Shown: piece by piece, positions 36,280 to 47,112 of the stretch | How the letters are laid out: every line of letters starts with the position of its first letter | Numbering within the stretch: position 1 is the first letter of the stretch | NCBI GenBank assembly: GCA_033239525.1 | Contig: BSYO01000025.1 | Span: 8,714,001 to 8,778,000 of the forward strand | Direction of reading: 5' to 3' | Length of the DNA stretch: 64,000 bases | From: Nepenthes gracilis | Taxonomy: Eukaryota; Streptophyta; Magnoliopsida; Caryophyllales; Nepenthaceae | The notes under the pieces: model-generated | The model's database searches: none | Seen by the model: the letters and a program-made list of their open reading frames with translations, nothing else | Told to the model about the DNA's origin: nothing | Translations under genes and position numbers: made by a program

Positions 36280-36876
36280 CAGTGATAGTGACTCAAATCA
36301 TGTAATGTCCCCCCATGACCCCTTGTTATATCGGCTTTTTCGTTTGGATGGTACTTAGGACTAGAAACGAGTCTTTATCGATAATGGAAGTTCAAAAGAT
36401 TTGCTTCACTTGGATGCCTTCTTTAAGTTAGGCCTAAAAAGAACCAACTAAAACAGGTCGAAGGCCCATTATACGGCCTTGACAACGAACCAGTACCCGT
36501 TCAATGGACTATTCAATTGGAAGTTACCCTAGGGACGTATCCAAGGACAGCAAGTCACACACTTACCTTCTTGGTGGTCGACCTATCCTCAGTATACAAC
36601 GCTATACTGGGCAGGCCTCGCCTGGTGGCATTCGGGATAGTTACCTCGATTCCGTACCTCAAAATGAAGTTTCTAACACCCTACAGTATTGGGGAGGTGT
36701 TAGAAGACCAAATAATTGGGCAGACATGCTACATGTCCCAAATTGTCCCTAGCAGCAGCACTAGCACGGTGGGAGAACTCGATCACCGAGACGAGACCAC
36801 CCTGCAACAGGCGCAGCCCGGTGAAGCCACAGATCTTATCCCACTAAATTCGAAGGAACCGAAAAAGTGTGTGTAG
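36280..36876 (+). pseudogene. TAT-1 protease region
   Basis: FSDSD lead-in at about 36280, VFIDNGSSKDLLHLDAFFKL at about 36371 with the DNG active-site triplet kept, then a stop near 36448. After a shift comes MEVTLGTYPR to KKCV (36517-36876), with LTFLVVDLSSVYNAILGRPR and IGEVLEDQIIGQTCYMSQI. Equivalent to 28970-29572 but with an intact catalytic motif and a broken frame. Confidence 0.88.
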
Positions 36877-36912
36877 ATTGGCTGCTCACTCACTGGCACA
36901 CTGCCCGCAGAA

Positions 36913-38220
36913 TTGATTACGTTCTTGCAACGGAACACCGATATATTCGCATGGACTCCCGCAGACATGCCCGAGATTTCAGCTGAGGTGGTGGTCCACA
37001 AGTTGGGCCTTGATCCTGACCGGAAGCCGGTCAGGCAGAAGCGGAGGAACCACTCCGTCGAAAAGCTGATCATCATCCGAGAGGAGGTGAAAAAAGCTCT
37101 TTGGGCTCGGGGTTTATTAGAGAAGTCCGAGATTGGCTCTCAAACGTCATCCTGGTTAAAAAGAGCAACGGAAAATGGCAAATGTGCATCGATTTTACCA
37201 ACGTCAATTTGCCCAAAAGACAATTTTCCCGTACCTAGGATCGACTTACTCGTTGACTCCACGGCTGGACATGAGCTACTCGGCTTCATGGATACCTATT
37301 TAGGTTACAACCAGATTCGAATGAGTCCTAAGACGAGGAGGCATACCTCATTTTGTGGGCACCTCTTATTTACAAAGTGATGCCCTTCGGACTAAAAATC
37401 TTTGGAGGAAGGTCGTTGACAAGATGTTCGAAAAGCAAATTGGTCATGACATGGAGGTCTACGTTGGCGACATGCTTGTAGGTCATCGGTGACCACATAC
37501 GTCACTGGAAGAATCATTTGAGGTGCTCAAAGACTCAAATGAAACCGAATCGACCCAAGTGCGTCTTGGGGGTAGCCTCCGGGAAATTCTTGGGTTTCAT
37601 CGTCTCCCGGTGGGGGATCGAGACAAACCCAAAAAGATCAAGGCCCTCGCTGACATGGCTCCCCCGTAGGCGTCAAATACGTCTCAGCGATTGGACCGAG
37701 CGGCCGTGTGACTTTGTCCCGCTTCCTCACGAAGTCTTGTGACAAGTACCAGCCCTTCTTTAAAGCTCTGAGAGGGGCGAAATCCAATGGATTCCAGTGG
37801 ACGGCTGACTGCTAGTTCACCTTCAATGAATTGAAGCAGTATCTGGCCAGCCCGCCACTACTAGCGTCACCCAAAGACGGGGAGGAGCTGTATCTTTATT
37901 TGGCAGTGTCGGAAGTGTCCCTCAGCTCCGTCCTCGTGCGCCAGAAATTCGATGTCCAGCAGCCAGTCTACTATGTAAGCAAAACATTGACCGGCCCAGA
38001 AACGCATTATCCACATGCTGAAAAAATGGCCCTAGCACTTATCTTCGCAGCGAGGAAATTGAGACCATACTTTCAGGCACATCGCATAGTGGTCCTCACT
38101 GACCAGCCACTAAAAGGCATACTCCAGAAACCAGACGTTTCAGGTCAGCTGGTAAAGTGAGCAATCGAATTGGGAGAGTTCGACATCGAATTCAAGTCCA
38201 GACCTGCCATAAAAGCACAG
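36913..38220 (+). pseudogene. TAT-1 reverse transcriptase and RNase H
   Basis: RT N-terminus at 36913-37380 (TDIFAWTPADMPEIS, KLGLDPDRKPVRQKRRNHS, FPVPRIDLLVDSTAGHELL, MDTYLGYNQIRM). The palm is broken: 37380-37740 carries shifts, with the fourth RT motif recognisable only as VYVGDMLV at about 37460, where the usual VYVDDMLV Asp-Asp pair has become Gly-Asp. The gypsy-type RNase H follows at 37831-38160: LYLYLAVSEVSLSSVLV, ETHYPHAEKMALALI, ARKLRPYFQAH. A stop lies at 38158. Confidence 0.88.
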
Positions 38221-38787
38221 GCTCTAGCTAACTTCATTATTGAGACCACGACCCCAATTCACGAGGAGCAGCCAGTAAAAAGTGCAGAACAGCCCGACGA
38301 GGTCCCAGAATGGACACTCCACGTGGACGAATCATCCACGGACAGTGACAGCGGAGCAGGGGTGGTCCTTATGACCCATGATGGATTTGACATCAAGTAT
38401 TTCTTAAAACTTGACTTCCCAGCGACCAACAACGTTGTCGAGTACGAAGCCCTGCTAGCTGGCTTACGATTAGCAAAAGAGTGCTCAACCAAGAGGTTGG
38501 CGGTTTACGGTGACTCCGAACTAATCGTCAACCAGGTCAACGGGGGCTTTGAGGCGAACAACCCTTTCTTGGCCAAGTACCTGGCAAAGGCAAGGGAGGC
38601 CATCCAGGGTTTCGACAAACTGACCCTAGTTCACGTTCCTCAAACCGAGAACTGGAAGGTAGTCCGGTTGCCTAGAGTCGCTGCTGCCGAAAACCCAGAA
38701 CAGTATTGGAGGGACATGGGGGAGATCCTGAATGCTCCCAGCATAGAGAAACAGGAGGCAATGCAGATTTTCGAGACAGAAAATTAG
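38170..38787 (+). pseudogene. TAT-1 second (plant/archaeal-type) RNase H
   Basis: 205-codon open stretch with a connection part (EFDIEFKSRPAIKAQALANF) and then a second RNase H domain: WTLHVDESS with the first catalytic Asp at about residue 53, NNVVEYEALLAGLRLA with Glu, and LAVYGDSELIVNQV with the second Asp. A duplicate RNase H between the RT-linked one and integrase is known for TAT-lineage elements. The fourth acidic position, usually in an ADALA/ADRLS context, reads WKVVRLPRVA here, so it is lost. It would degrade RNA in RNA-DNA hybrids; this copy is probably inactive. Confidence 0.85.
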
Positions 38788-40018
38788 ATGGCGCCCTACC
38801 TTAGATACTTGGCCGACGGATCACTCCCAGAGGACGCCAAAAAGGCCAAGCGAATTAAAAAGACAGCTGGCTGGTACACAGTAGTCGATGGGCGGCTGTA
38901 TCGCCACGGATACTCAACATTGTATCTCTGCTGTCTATCTCCCGAGGAGGCTGACTACGCGCTGTGCGAAGTTCACCTCGGGATCTGTGGATTACACGTA
39001 GGCGAAAAAAACCTGGCCTTTAAGATCATGTGGCAGGGCTATTATTGGCCCTCAATGAAAAAGGACACGCTAGAGTTTGTAAAGAAATGTGAAAGCTGCC
39101 GGCTTCACAGCAACCTCCACCACCAGCCGTCCACTGAGCTAAAGTCACTTTAGGCTCCGTGGCCTTTTGAGCAATAGGGGCTCGATATTCTCGGCCCATT
39201 TCCCATTACCACTAGGCAAAGAAAGTTTATCATCGCGAGCATCGACTACTTCACTAAGTGGGTCAAAGCGGTCCCGCTGGCAAAAATCACATAACACAAT
39301 GCACTGGAATTTCTTCACCAAAGCATTGTCTGCAGGTTCGGCATCCCAGAAGTCATAATGACCGACAATGGAATCCAATTTTTGGGGAAACGCTTCACCA
39401 AGTATTGTATTAGCCTTGGGATCAAGCTGGTCAACACTTCGGTGGCATACCCCCAGGCTAACAGGCAGGTAGAGGTCACGAACCATATGCTACTCCACGG
39501 GTTAAAGACTAAATTGGAGGATGCCGGGGGCTCCTGGGCTGACGAGCTCCCATCTGTCCTCTGGTCTTATCGGACAACACAGAAGGAACCAACACGTGAG
39601 ACACCCTTCAGCCTCTGTTACGGGACTGAGGCAGTAACACTCGTCGAAATCGGGCTTCCAAGTCTCAGGGTGGAGTCTTTCGACCCACAAACCAACTCTC
39701 AGAAGATCAGGGAGCATTTAGACTTGCTAAATAAAGCCCGCATCGAAATACGGGACAAAGAAGATACCAACACCGAGTTGGTTGCAGTAGTATAATAAAA
39801 AGGTGAAAGCCCGGCAATTCGATGTTGGGGACTTGGTCCTACGAGGCTTTGAGGCCACAAGCAAGTTGGTCGGCCGCAACAAGCTCTCTCCTAACTGGGA
39901 GGGAACTTTCCTTGTCTCCGCCGTCCTGCGAAACGGAGCGTACAAACTCCAAAACCAAGACGAAAAGTTTGTCCCACGAACGTGGAACGTAACCCACCTC
40001 AAGCGATACTTCCAATAG
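38788..40018 (+). pseudogene. TAT-1 integrase
   Basis: Zinc-binding N-terminus HHCC: EVHLGICGLHVGEKNL and VKKCESCRLH (38960-39110). The core has the first Asp in LDILGPFPI (about 39183), the second in MTDNGIQF (about 39358) and the Glu in PQANRQVEVTN (about 39450), where the usual G of NGQ is R. The C-terminal part at 39803-40018 has FDVGDLVLR, KLSPNWEGTFLV and NVTHLKRYFQ. Stops at 39151, 39175, 39292 and 39793-39798 split it. It would insert the DNA copy. Confidence 0.9.
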
Positions 40019-40205
40019 GACCCAGGTACGCACTCACCCACTTATGTGCATTCATTCGCATGCTTGTTTCCATTCGGCAAAATAAGATGTTTACTTAGCA
40101 TATAGAATCCTAGGCTCTGTGTGCATACATATGAACTGAGTTTGCCTTGTAGGTTTACTCGACCTAAACTGCCCCTAAGTCGGGAGGGTCTTAACCCTCT
40201 CGTTA

Positions 40206-40425
40206 AACCCTAGTCATCTAGGTGACCCAGAAGTGGTCTGAAATCCTGGTCATCCAAGTGGCCCGTAAGCGGTCTTAAACCCTAGTCGTCTAGGTGGCCC
40301 ATGAGCGGTCTAAAACCTTGGTCATCCAAGTGGCCCATGATCGGTCTAAAACCTCGGTCATTTGAGCGGCCCAATAGCGGCTGTGCTAAACCTTGGTCAT
40401 CCAAGTGGCCCGACAGCGATCTAAA
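40206..40425 (+). repeat. Tandem repeat, 6 x 36 bp, TAT-1 3' region
   Basis: Units start at 40206, 40242, 40278, 40314, 40350 and 40389 (the fifth is 39 bp, the sixth 37), each AACCNTNGTCATCYANGTGG followed by CCC and GCGGTCTAA. It lies just after pol, where TAT elements often carry variable tandem repeats. Confidence 0.92.
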
Positions 40426-40469
40426 AACCTTAGGGGGCAAATATCGACCTCCTCATATCAACGACGGTC

Positions 40470-40800
40470 GAAGGGAGAAGCATTTCTTCTCCAACATTGG
40501 CTGGCCAAGTTATCACTTACACGGCGCCGCCAGGCTGGTTAACACAACCGCCTACCAAGCATAAGGATCTTATTCCTTAGGCAGCCGGCCAATCTGGTTG
40601 GCTGCCCCACCACTAACCTTCTCAACGAAAGGGTAGCGTGATCTAACAATGGCGAGAAGCGTTCCTTCTCCACGCCGGCCGTCAAGTTACCACTGGACAA
40701 AGACCCAAGGTGATTAACACAACTGCCTGCGAAGCCTAGGGACTTAGCTCCTTAGGCTACCAAACAACAGTCGCCGGCTAACCAGGTTGGCCGCCTAAGG
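40470..40800 (+). repeat. Imperfect direct repeat of about 178 bp
   Basis: GGGAGAAGCATTTCTTCTCC ... GGTTAACACAACCGCCTACC ... CTTATTCCTTAGGC (from about 40472) recurs as GCGAGAAGCGTTCCTTCTCC ... GATTAACACAACTGCCTGCG ... CTTAGCTCCTTAGGC (from about 40650). Confidence 0.75.
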
Positions 40801-41069
40801 CAATGATCCACACAAATACAAAAAGCAATAAGGAGAATGGATATCAAATTGAAAAGAACTTCCATTTTATTGCTCCAAAAGTAAGGTACAATGTACATGA
40901 ATCCCAAAAGTGCAAAAAGGCTATAAAGGCGATGGACCACCCTAGCTATGTCGGGGCTCTCCTACCAGGTCATCCTTACGTTGCGCTGCGCGGCTACTCT
41001 GATTAATAAACTCAACCGGGAAGTCAGGATTGACTAACCATGCAACGCATCGTCCAATGTTGAGCCCCT

Positions 41070-42687
41070 CTAACAGCCGAGCGTGTAGTGCGCCTCCGAT
41101 CTTGTGGAGACTGATCCGAGTGGCCAACTTGTTCTCTGAGGGCCGGCTCTGTCGGCAAGGCGCTTATTGCTCGCCTTGAGTTGATCCTCCTCCTCCTTTA
41201 AGCGAGCGACATCGGCCCTCAGCTCTGCATTCTCTGCCTCCATGCCTGCCATGACAGCCTCAAGGGCAGCGGTCTGCTCACGGAGCTCCCCTCCTGAGGC
41301 AACCAGCTTGGCCTCCAGCCAGGCGATCTCAGCCTCCCGATCCACAATGATGCGATCACGTTGCTCCACTTTTTGGGAGACAGCTGAGAGCAACCTTCTC
41401 GACTGTACAAGACAAAAAACGAAGTGTGAGTTACAAACACAAGGAAGAAATAAATGCAATGGAGCCATTGCAGAAGTCATACCTCATAAGTCTTCCTGAA
41501 GGGCCTTACAGGCCTGGACTCTAGGCCTGGTCCAGCTGGTGGTGGAATAGAAGATGACGAGTCAAGAGCATCCTCTCGTGCCGAACACGCTGCTGCTTCT
41601 TCCAAAATGCGGTCTAGTAACTCATCATCAAAGCCGCGGGCTCCTCACTTGCGGCCTACAGAGCGATCGCAAAGGCTTCCTTTTTCTGTTTGCCTTTGGA
41701 GCGAGCTTTGGTGGATCAGCTCTCGTTGACGGATCCACAGTAAAAACACATGGACCCTAAAGCACGTCGAGAGCTGGCTCCTCCGCAGATTCCATCCAGG
41801 CAGCGCCTAGGACCACCCTTGCCGCAGGCTGGGCCAGGATGACTCCTCCGGCCTCCACCGGCCCTATCCTCGACGGACTTCCCCACTCCAAACATCCGCC
41901 GCAAATCCCGGCTGACCCACAAGGTCAATATGCGGCGAGACGATGAGGAGAGTGCCAATTACCCTCTCAGCTTCAACGTGGGCCTTGGGCGGATGATCAC
42001 ACCCCTTGAGTCTTGAGTCTCATCATCATAATCGGAGGGTGTGGCTTCGAGCGGTGATGGCGGCCCCATTTAACTTTCTTGGTCTCAGCTTGGGAAACCA
42101 AGAAGTCCCTCTTGAACTCGTCGGGTTAAGCCATATGGCCTCGTCGACCATGCGTAGGAGGCGCTCTCTATTGTAGATGGCGTACCAAACGCCCCGTAAC
42201 CTCGCCCGGTTCCTCGCAATAGGCCATTTCTCTCCCACTTTCACAAAGAAGAATCGGTTTTTTTAGTTCTTCAGCAAATCATGAATGGCCGTGTTAATTT
42301 TTATTTCCGTACCGGGACTGTGTGAAATCCACTCCGCCCCCTGGTTCACTTTGAATACAACTTTAACGCCAGAAATCCTAAATTTTCAGCCAAGCTTTCG
42401 GGCAAAAATACATAAAGTGCAAAGGTACCTCACTGCGTTGGCATGGAGCTGAGCAATGGGTACTCGTAGAGCCGCCATGATCGACTCTAGCTCTTCCGGC
42501 AAAGGCAGATGGAGACCGCTCCTCAGATGGGCCTCGTAAACGGTTCTAAACCCCTCCGGTGGGGAAAAAGCTTTGTCGTCCTTGCCCGGAACCCTCCAGG
42601 CCATTTCTTTGGGAATATTAAATTCAACACAAAGTGCCTTAACATCGTTTTCTCTCAAGATGGACGAAAAGTCTTCGACGAAGCCAT
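41070..42687 (-). pseudogene. Antisense extra gene of TAT-1
   Basis: Runs against its host element between pol and 3' LTR. The start is probably 42687; a missing base soon after it shifts the frame, then LRENDVKALCVEFNIP and PPEGFRTVYEAHLRSGLHLP follow (42658-42389), and later VFKVNQGAEWIS and FFFVKVGEKWPIARN. The C-terminal part (41402-41073) is a coiled coil: EAEIAWLEAKLVASGGELRE, MEAENAELRADVARLKEEED. A canonical GT-AG intron of 80 bp fits at 41482-41403, joining KTYE to SRRLLSA in frame. Middle sections carry stops and shifts. It resembles plant putative gypsy-type transposon (Transposase_28) proteins; function unknown. Confidence 0.75.
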
Positions 42688-43274
42688 AATCGAGCGGAAG
42701 CTAGGGTTTCTTTTGGAAGAGTTCGTTTGAGAAATGAGAACGAAGAAGACGACGATTTGAAGGCGTAATTGATTTCAAAATACGGAAGGGAAACTTAAGC
42801 GCCAAGCATACAAAGAACGCCGTCAGTCCCGCGCCGCGTCACCTCCTCTTAACATCGCAAGGACGGGAGGCGCGAAACCCCTCATTAATGATTTTCGCCA
42901 CGTGTCGCCTCCCTACTTTACCTCCCGTAAGAGGACGGATCTTCGCGCATTAATGGCTAGGATCTCCGCAAACGGGAGACACGTGTCGCTTTCTTCCCGT
43001 AAATCGATTTTAACGCTTCGAGAATGCAAAGGCGGTCTCTGATTCAGTTTCTCCGGAATTGACGAAGATGGTCACATGCAAATTGACCAAGACCGGTGCT
43101 CGGAATTTTTCCGGCATACGGAATTGGAGCGGTCAACAATTTTGATTCGAGAATTGACGGAGATGTCAATAAGAGGTCAAACTCTCCTTCATGCTTTTTA
43201 TGAATTCTCACGAGTCCCTCAAAGTAAGAAAAGGCATCCCATCATGAACAATGCGGAGAAGACTTCGGCCACCG
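42688..43274 (-). promoter_or_regulatory. Putative promoter region of TAT-1 antisense gene
   Basis: Between the antisense start and the 3' LTR. Holds CACGTG at 42899-42904 and the perfect palindrome GACACGTGTC at 42978-42987, both G-box/ABRE-type cores. The aligned places in TAT-0 and TAT-3 also hold CACGTG. No TATA box was assigned. Promoter activity is inferred only. Confidence 0.35.
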
Positions 43275-43286
43275 GATGGGGACTAG
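43275..43286 (+). other. TAT-1 polypurine-like tract
   Basis: GATGGGGACTAG abuts the 3' LTR start. TAT-0 (GCGGGGCTAG at 22244-22253) and TAT-3 (ATGGGGGGCTAG on the minus strand at 53977-53988) have the same G-run plus CTAG in front of TGATGG. Confidence 0.6.
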
Positions 43287-44396
43287 TGATGGTACACCAA
43301 AAAAGGACTGGCCCCGTAAAAGTCAAAGGCCCATGACGACGGTCAACACTCTAATGGTTCAATTAGAAAACAAGATGAAAAAGCCCAAGGCGATTAACAC
43401 CGGCGTTGACCGTCGGGCGACTTCTCAAATAGAACATTCAAACGTTGAGGTGCGCATTAGGCCCAAAGAGGCTTACTACAGTAATGGGCCTGACATACTC
43501 AGGCCCATAGCCCATCAGACGATTAACAATTGACATCGTTCACAAGGGCGGCCAACAGAGGCCAACTCGAGCGTTGACCGTCCGCGTTTACACAATGGGC
43601 CCCAAGAAGCCTTTCTGATCGTTTAAACGAATCTGCAAAAGGCCAACAACGATCCTCCAAGGATATTCCACGATCTCGACTCGGACAAAAAGGACATTAA
43701 TAATATTAGTGCCATTCAAAGAAGGAAAACACCAGATCTTCCCAATTCCTTGACAACCAAGGCACTCCAACGAGAATATCTTTGAGAGGGAAAGAAACCA
43801 ACTTGGAAAGTTGTTGGCCGCCTCACGAGGAAGCAATCACGCCCACTTGGCAACTAGCATTCGCTCCAAGGCAAGCCGGCCCGAGGTGAGAGGGGATCCC
43901 GCCTTCCCGAAGGAGGAAGATCACCCTCTCGGCCATTAAATAAACCATAGAATCATCATTCTAGGGGATTCTCATCTAAGCTTTGATTGACACTTTCAAC
44001 AGATCCAACTGCATACGTTTCCTGTAAGACGACTGAGTGCCCAAAGCAATCGGCCTGCTCTGCCACCTTCGCTCTCCAGTAAATCCTAAGGCAACAAGCG
44101 ATCCCTCACGGCCGTTTATTGCCTTTCCACCTTCCAGATTCAAGAAGACCCCACGTCTCTCTTACATCTGGATCAAACACTCAAACTCTCTCTTTCTCTA
44201 TTTTTAGTTTCTTCCTTTTGAACACTGTTTTACTGACTTGAGCGTCGGAGTGTTTTCGGTGGGACAACTTCCCACCGAACACGCTGACCTCTTGTTTTAT
44301 TTAGTGGTATGTAGGATCCAACTCAGGGAATGGAGCCGGAGCCAAGACAGGGGAATCATCCGAATCTGTTCGAAATTCGGATCCAGAAACACATCA
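43287..44396 (+). repeat. TAT-1 3' LTR
   Basis: 1110 bp, TGATGGTACACC to AAACACATCA; pairs with 33424-34586. The next bases CATGCAAAGAGG are minisatellite. Confidence 0.9.
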
Positions 44397-44945
44397 CATG
44401 CAAAGAGGCCGATCTTGATTTTCACATGCAAGGGCCGGTGTTGATTTTAACATGCGAAGGCCGGTCTTGATTTGAACATGCAAAGAGGCCGATCTTGATT
44501 TTAACATGCAAAGGTCGGTCCTGATTTGAACATGCAAAGAGGCCGATCTTGATTTTAACATGAAAAGAGGCCAATCTTGATTTTAACATGCAAAGGCCGG
44601 TCTTAATTTGAACATGCAAAGAGGCCGATCGTGATTTTAACATGTAAAGGCCGGTCTTGATTTTAACATGCAAAGAGGATGATCTTAATTTTCACACACA
44701 CAGGCCGGTATTGATTTTAACATGCAAAGGCCGATCTTGATTTGAACATGTAAAGAGGCCGATCTTGATTTTAACATGTAAAAGCCGGTCTTGATTTTAA
44801 CATGCAAAGAGGGCGATCTTGATTTTAGCATGCAAAGGCTGGTCCTGATTTGAACATGCAAAGAGACCGATTTTGATTTTAACATGTAAAGGTCGGTCTT
44901 TATTTTAACATGCAAACCGGTTCCGATTTTAATATACAAGCAGGT
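44397..44945 (-). repeat. CATGCAAAGG minisatellite, right part
   Basis: Same alternating 28/26-bp half-units as 33230-33423, continuing to about 44945 with growing divergence (CATGTAAAGG, CATGAAAAGAGG). It starts exactly at the TAT-1 3' end. Confidence 0.93.
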
Positions 44946-44994
44946 TTACTTTTTCTTTTTCAGGTACTCTAGTTTAAACATGAGCTTTGCAGAA

Positions 44995-45172
44995 GTGTTT
45001 GGTTGATGGAATAAAATAGGTGTGACGAATTTGATTCTTATGGAATAGAATAATGGAATAGAATAGTTATTTAATAAAAAGGATGAGAATAAGTTGGAAA
45101 TTATTATATTTTTGGTTGTTAGAATAGAATAAGATGAGAATTAATTTAATAATTTATTTGGTAAATGTAAAA
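44995..45172. mobile_element. MITE-like fragment
   Basis: GTGTTTGGTTGATGGAATAA and GGAATAGAATAATGGAATAG resemble the element at 17766. A second TTTTTGGTTGTTAGAATAG follows at about 45110. It passes into AAT repeats, as at 17920. Ends not defined. Confidence 0.35.
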
Positions 45173-45415
45173 ATAATAATAATAATAATATAATAGTAGT
45201 AGTAATAATAATAATAATAATACCTTATAGATAATAATAATAATAATAAATATAATAATAATAATATATAATAATAATACCTAATAATAATAATAATAAT
45301 AATACCTTATAAATAATAATAATAATTTATAATAATAATATCTAATAATAATAATAATAAAATAAATAAATAATAATTAATAATAATAATAATAATAAAT
45401 ATAATAATAATAAAA
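45173..45415. repeat. Interrupted (AAT)n microsatellite block
   Basis: Several AAT runs separated by short ACCTTATA, ATATAAT or ACCTAAT interruptions over about 240 bp. Confidence 0.92.
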
Positions 45416-46129
45416 GGGGCTCTTCCTTCTCATTTCTTATTTAAGGGGGATTAGGGTTAGGGAAGAGAGGAGGAAAGCTACGCGCGAGCTGAAGCAGCCG
45501 GAGGAGTGTTGCCGTGAATTTCGAAGCCGCCACCGCCTCTGTAATCAACGCCGCCGTCTGGAGTCATACTTGCCGCTGCCGTCATTGATCGAAGCCAAAG
45601 CCACTATCACCAATCCGAACCGACCGCTTCAGTCAAAGCCGTCGCCGCTATTTACCCAGGCCGCCGTTGACGTTGCTGCTGAGCCGAAGCCGAGGTCACC
45701 ATCGCAAACCCTAGCCGTCGCTCCAGGCAAATGAACCCTCTACTGTCATTCTACTCAATTTGAAACTGATTCCTCATAAATCCTTCCTTCTCCGTTGGTA
45801 TTGTTGGCCGTGTGCTGCTTGGATTCGAAGTTTGATTCGAATCTGTCTCTCTCTCTCTCTTCCCCTAATTTCCACCATTTTGAGGTGTAAATTGGATGGT
45901 CTGTGTGTTCGTTGATAAAATTGAAGAGGAAGTATATGTTAATTTGTTGTGGCCGATTCAAAAGTTGGGTGAGAAAAACAGAGCTTCGTGCTCTGTTCTG
46001 GCCGTGGAATGGGTGAGTGAAGGACTTTTCCAATTTGAGGTTAATTTTTGTGTGTATTGAGTGTGTGTATATGTGTAACAGTTGAGCTGCTGTTGGTGCG
46101 TAAGGCGTGAGTACAGCCGTGTGTGTTGA

Positions 46130-46400
46130 TGTGAAGCAGTGTGTGTGTGTTCTGTGAGCGTTGGTAATTTGAAGGAATTGGGGGGTTGGGTGTATGCTTG
46201 TGCTTCGTGTGTGTGCTGTGTGTGTGAGTTGTGTGTGTGTATGTGTGCAGCAGCAAGGCTGCTGTGTGGGTGTGTGAAGCAGCAAGTGCTGCTGTGGGTA
46301 TGCCGAGGGCTGGGCGTAAGGGTGTGTGTGTGTGTGTGTGAAGGGCAGCAGAAGCTGCGTGAAGCAGTGGGCCGTGTGTGTGGGTTTGGTGGCTGAAGCA
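46130..46400 (+). repeat. TG-rich tract
   Basis: Interrupted (TG)n, including TGTGTGTGTGTGTGTGTG near 46320; counterpart at 55000-55350. Potential Z-DNA. Confidence 0.85.
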
Positions 46401-47112
46401 AATTGGACCATGGGCTGGGTTTGGTGGTTAACAGAACATGGGCCGTGGGCTGTGATGCTGGGATTTGGGTGGATGGAAGTAAGACGAGGACCATGGGCTG
46501 GAATGATTTGGTTGAGGGTGTGTGCGTGTCGAGTGAAGATTGGTGGGGCAGGTAATTGAATATATATATGCATGTATACTAAAATGTGTGATTATATGCG
46601 AATGTATGAGGATAGAGATGGTCAAGAGTATAGAGGATATTTATAGTTGTATATGTTCGGAGTGATACTGATTGTATGAAGAAATAAATATGGCCGATTA
46701 ATTGTTGAAACCTTATAAAATTAATTGGGGATAGAAATTTGAAATGAAAATATTGTTGGTCTTAGTTGTAGGCATCGCTCCGAAATAAAATGGAAGGTAG
46801 TTACATAGTGAATTAAGCCAAATTAAATTATATCTCGGTTCTGTGATAAATTCCTTTGTGTTAAATTTGATGGCGTGAGTACGGTCCGTGTCAGCACCAA
46901 ATGACGTTCTTATCGTTGATGTTGCAAACTTTCTTTGCGTTATACTCGGTTGTGTGAGTATTTGAATTGTTGGTTTCCTACGGTCAAGGTTAAGGAAAGC
47001 GTATGAAAACACTAAAGTATCTAATCGAATCGGAGGCTACGATACCTTAGCATGGTCTACACTTATCCGATACTGATTTCCGTATCATGGTGATAATAAT
47101 GTATATTGTTAT

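Larger units (their letters stand above)
33424..44396 (+). mobile_element. TAT-1, Ty3/gypsy TAT/Retand-type, end to end
   Basis: 10.97 kb with 5' LTR (33424-34586), primer site, gag, protease, RT-RNase H, a second RNase H, integrase, a tandem-repeat 3' region, an antisense gene, a purine tract and 3' LTR (43287-44396). Flanks are AATGC (33419-33423) and CATGC (44397-44401), a 5-bp duplication with one difference; the array unit supplies CATGC. Order and dual RNase H mark the TAT lineage. All genes carry stops or shifts, so it is inactive. Confidence 0.93.

Noticed and set aside
45755..46573. 272-codon open frame on the minus strand rich in Thr-His
   Set aside because: It is the complement of the TG-rich part of LTR C; composition follows the dinucleotide repeat and the LTR relative at 54840-55317 gives the same kind of frame without sequence conservation.
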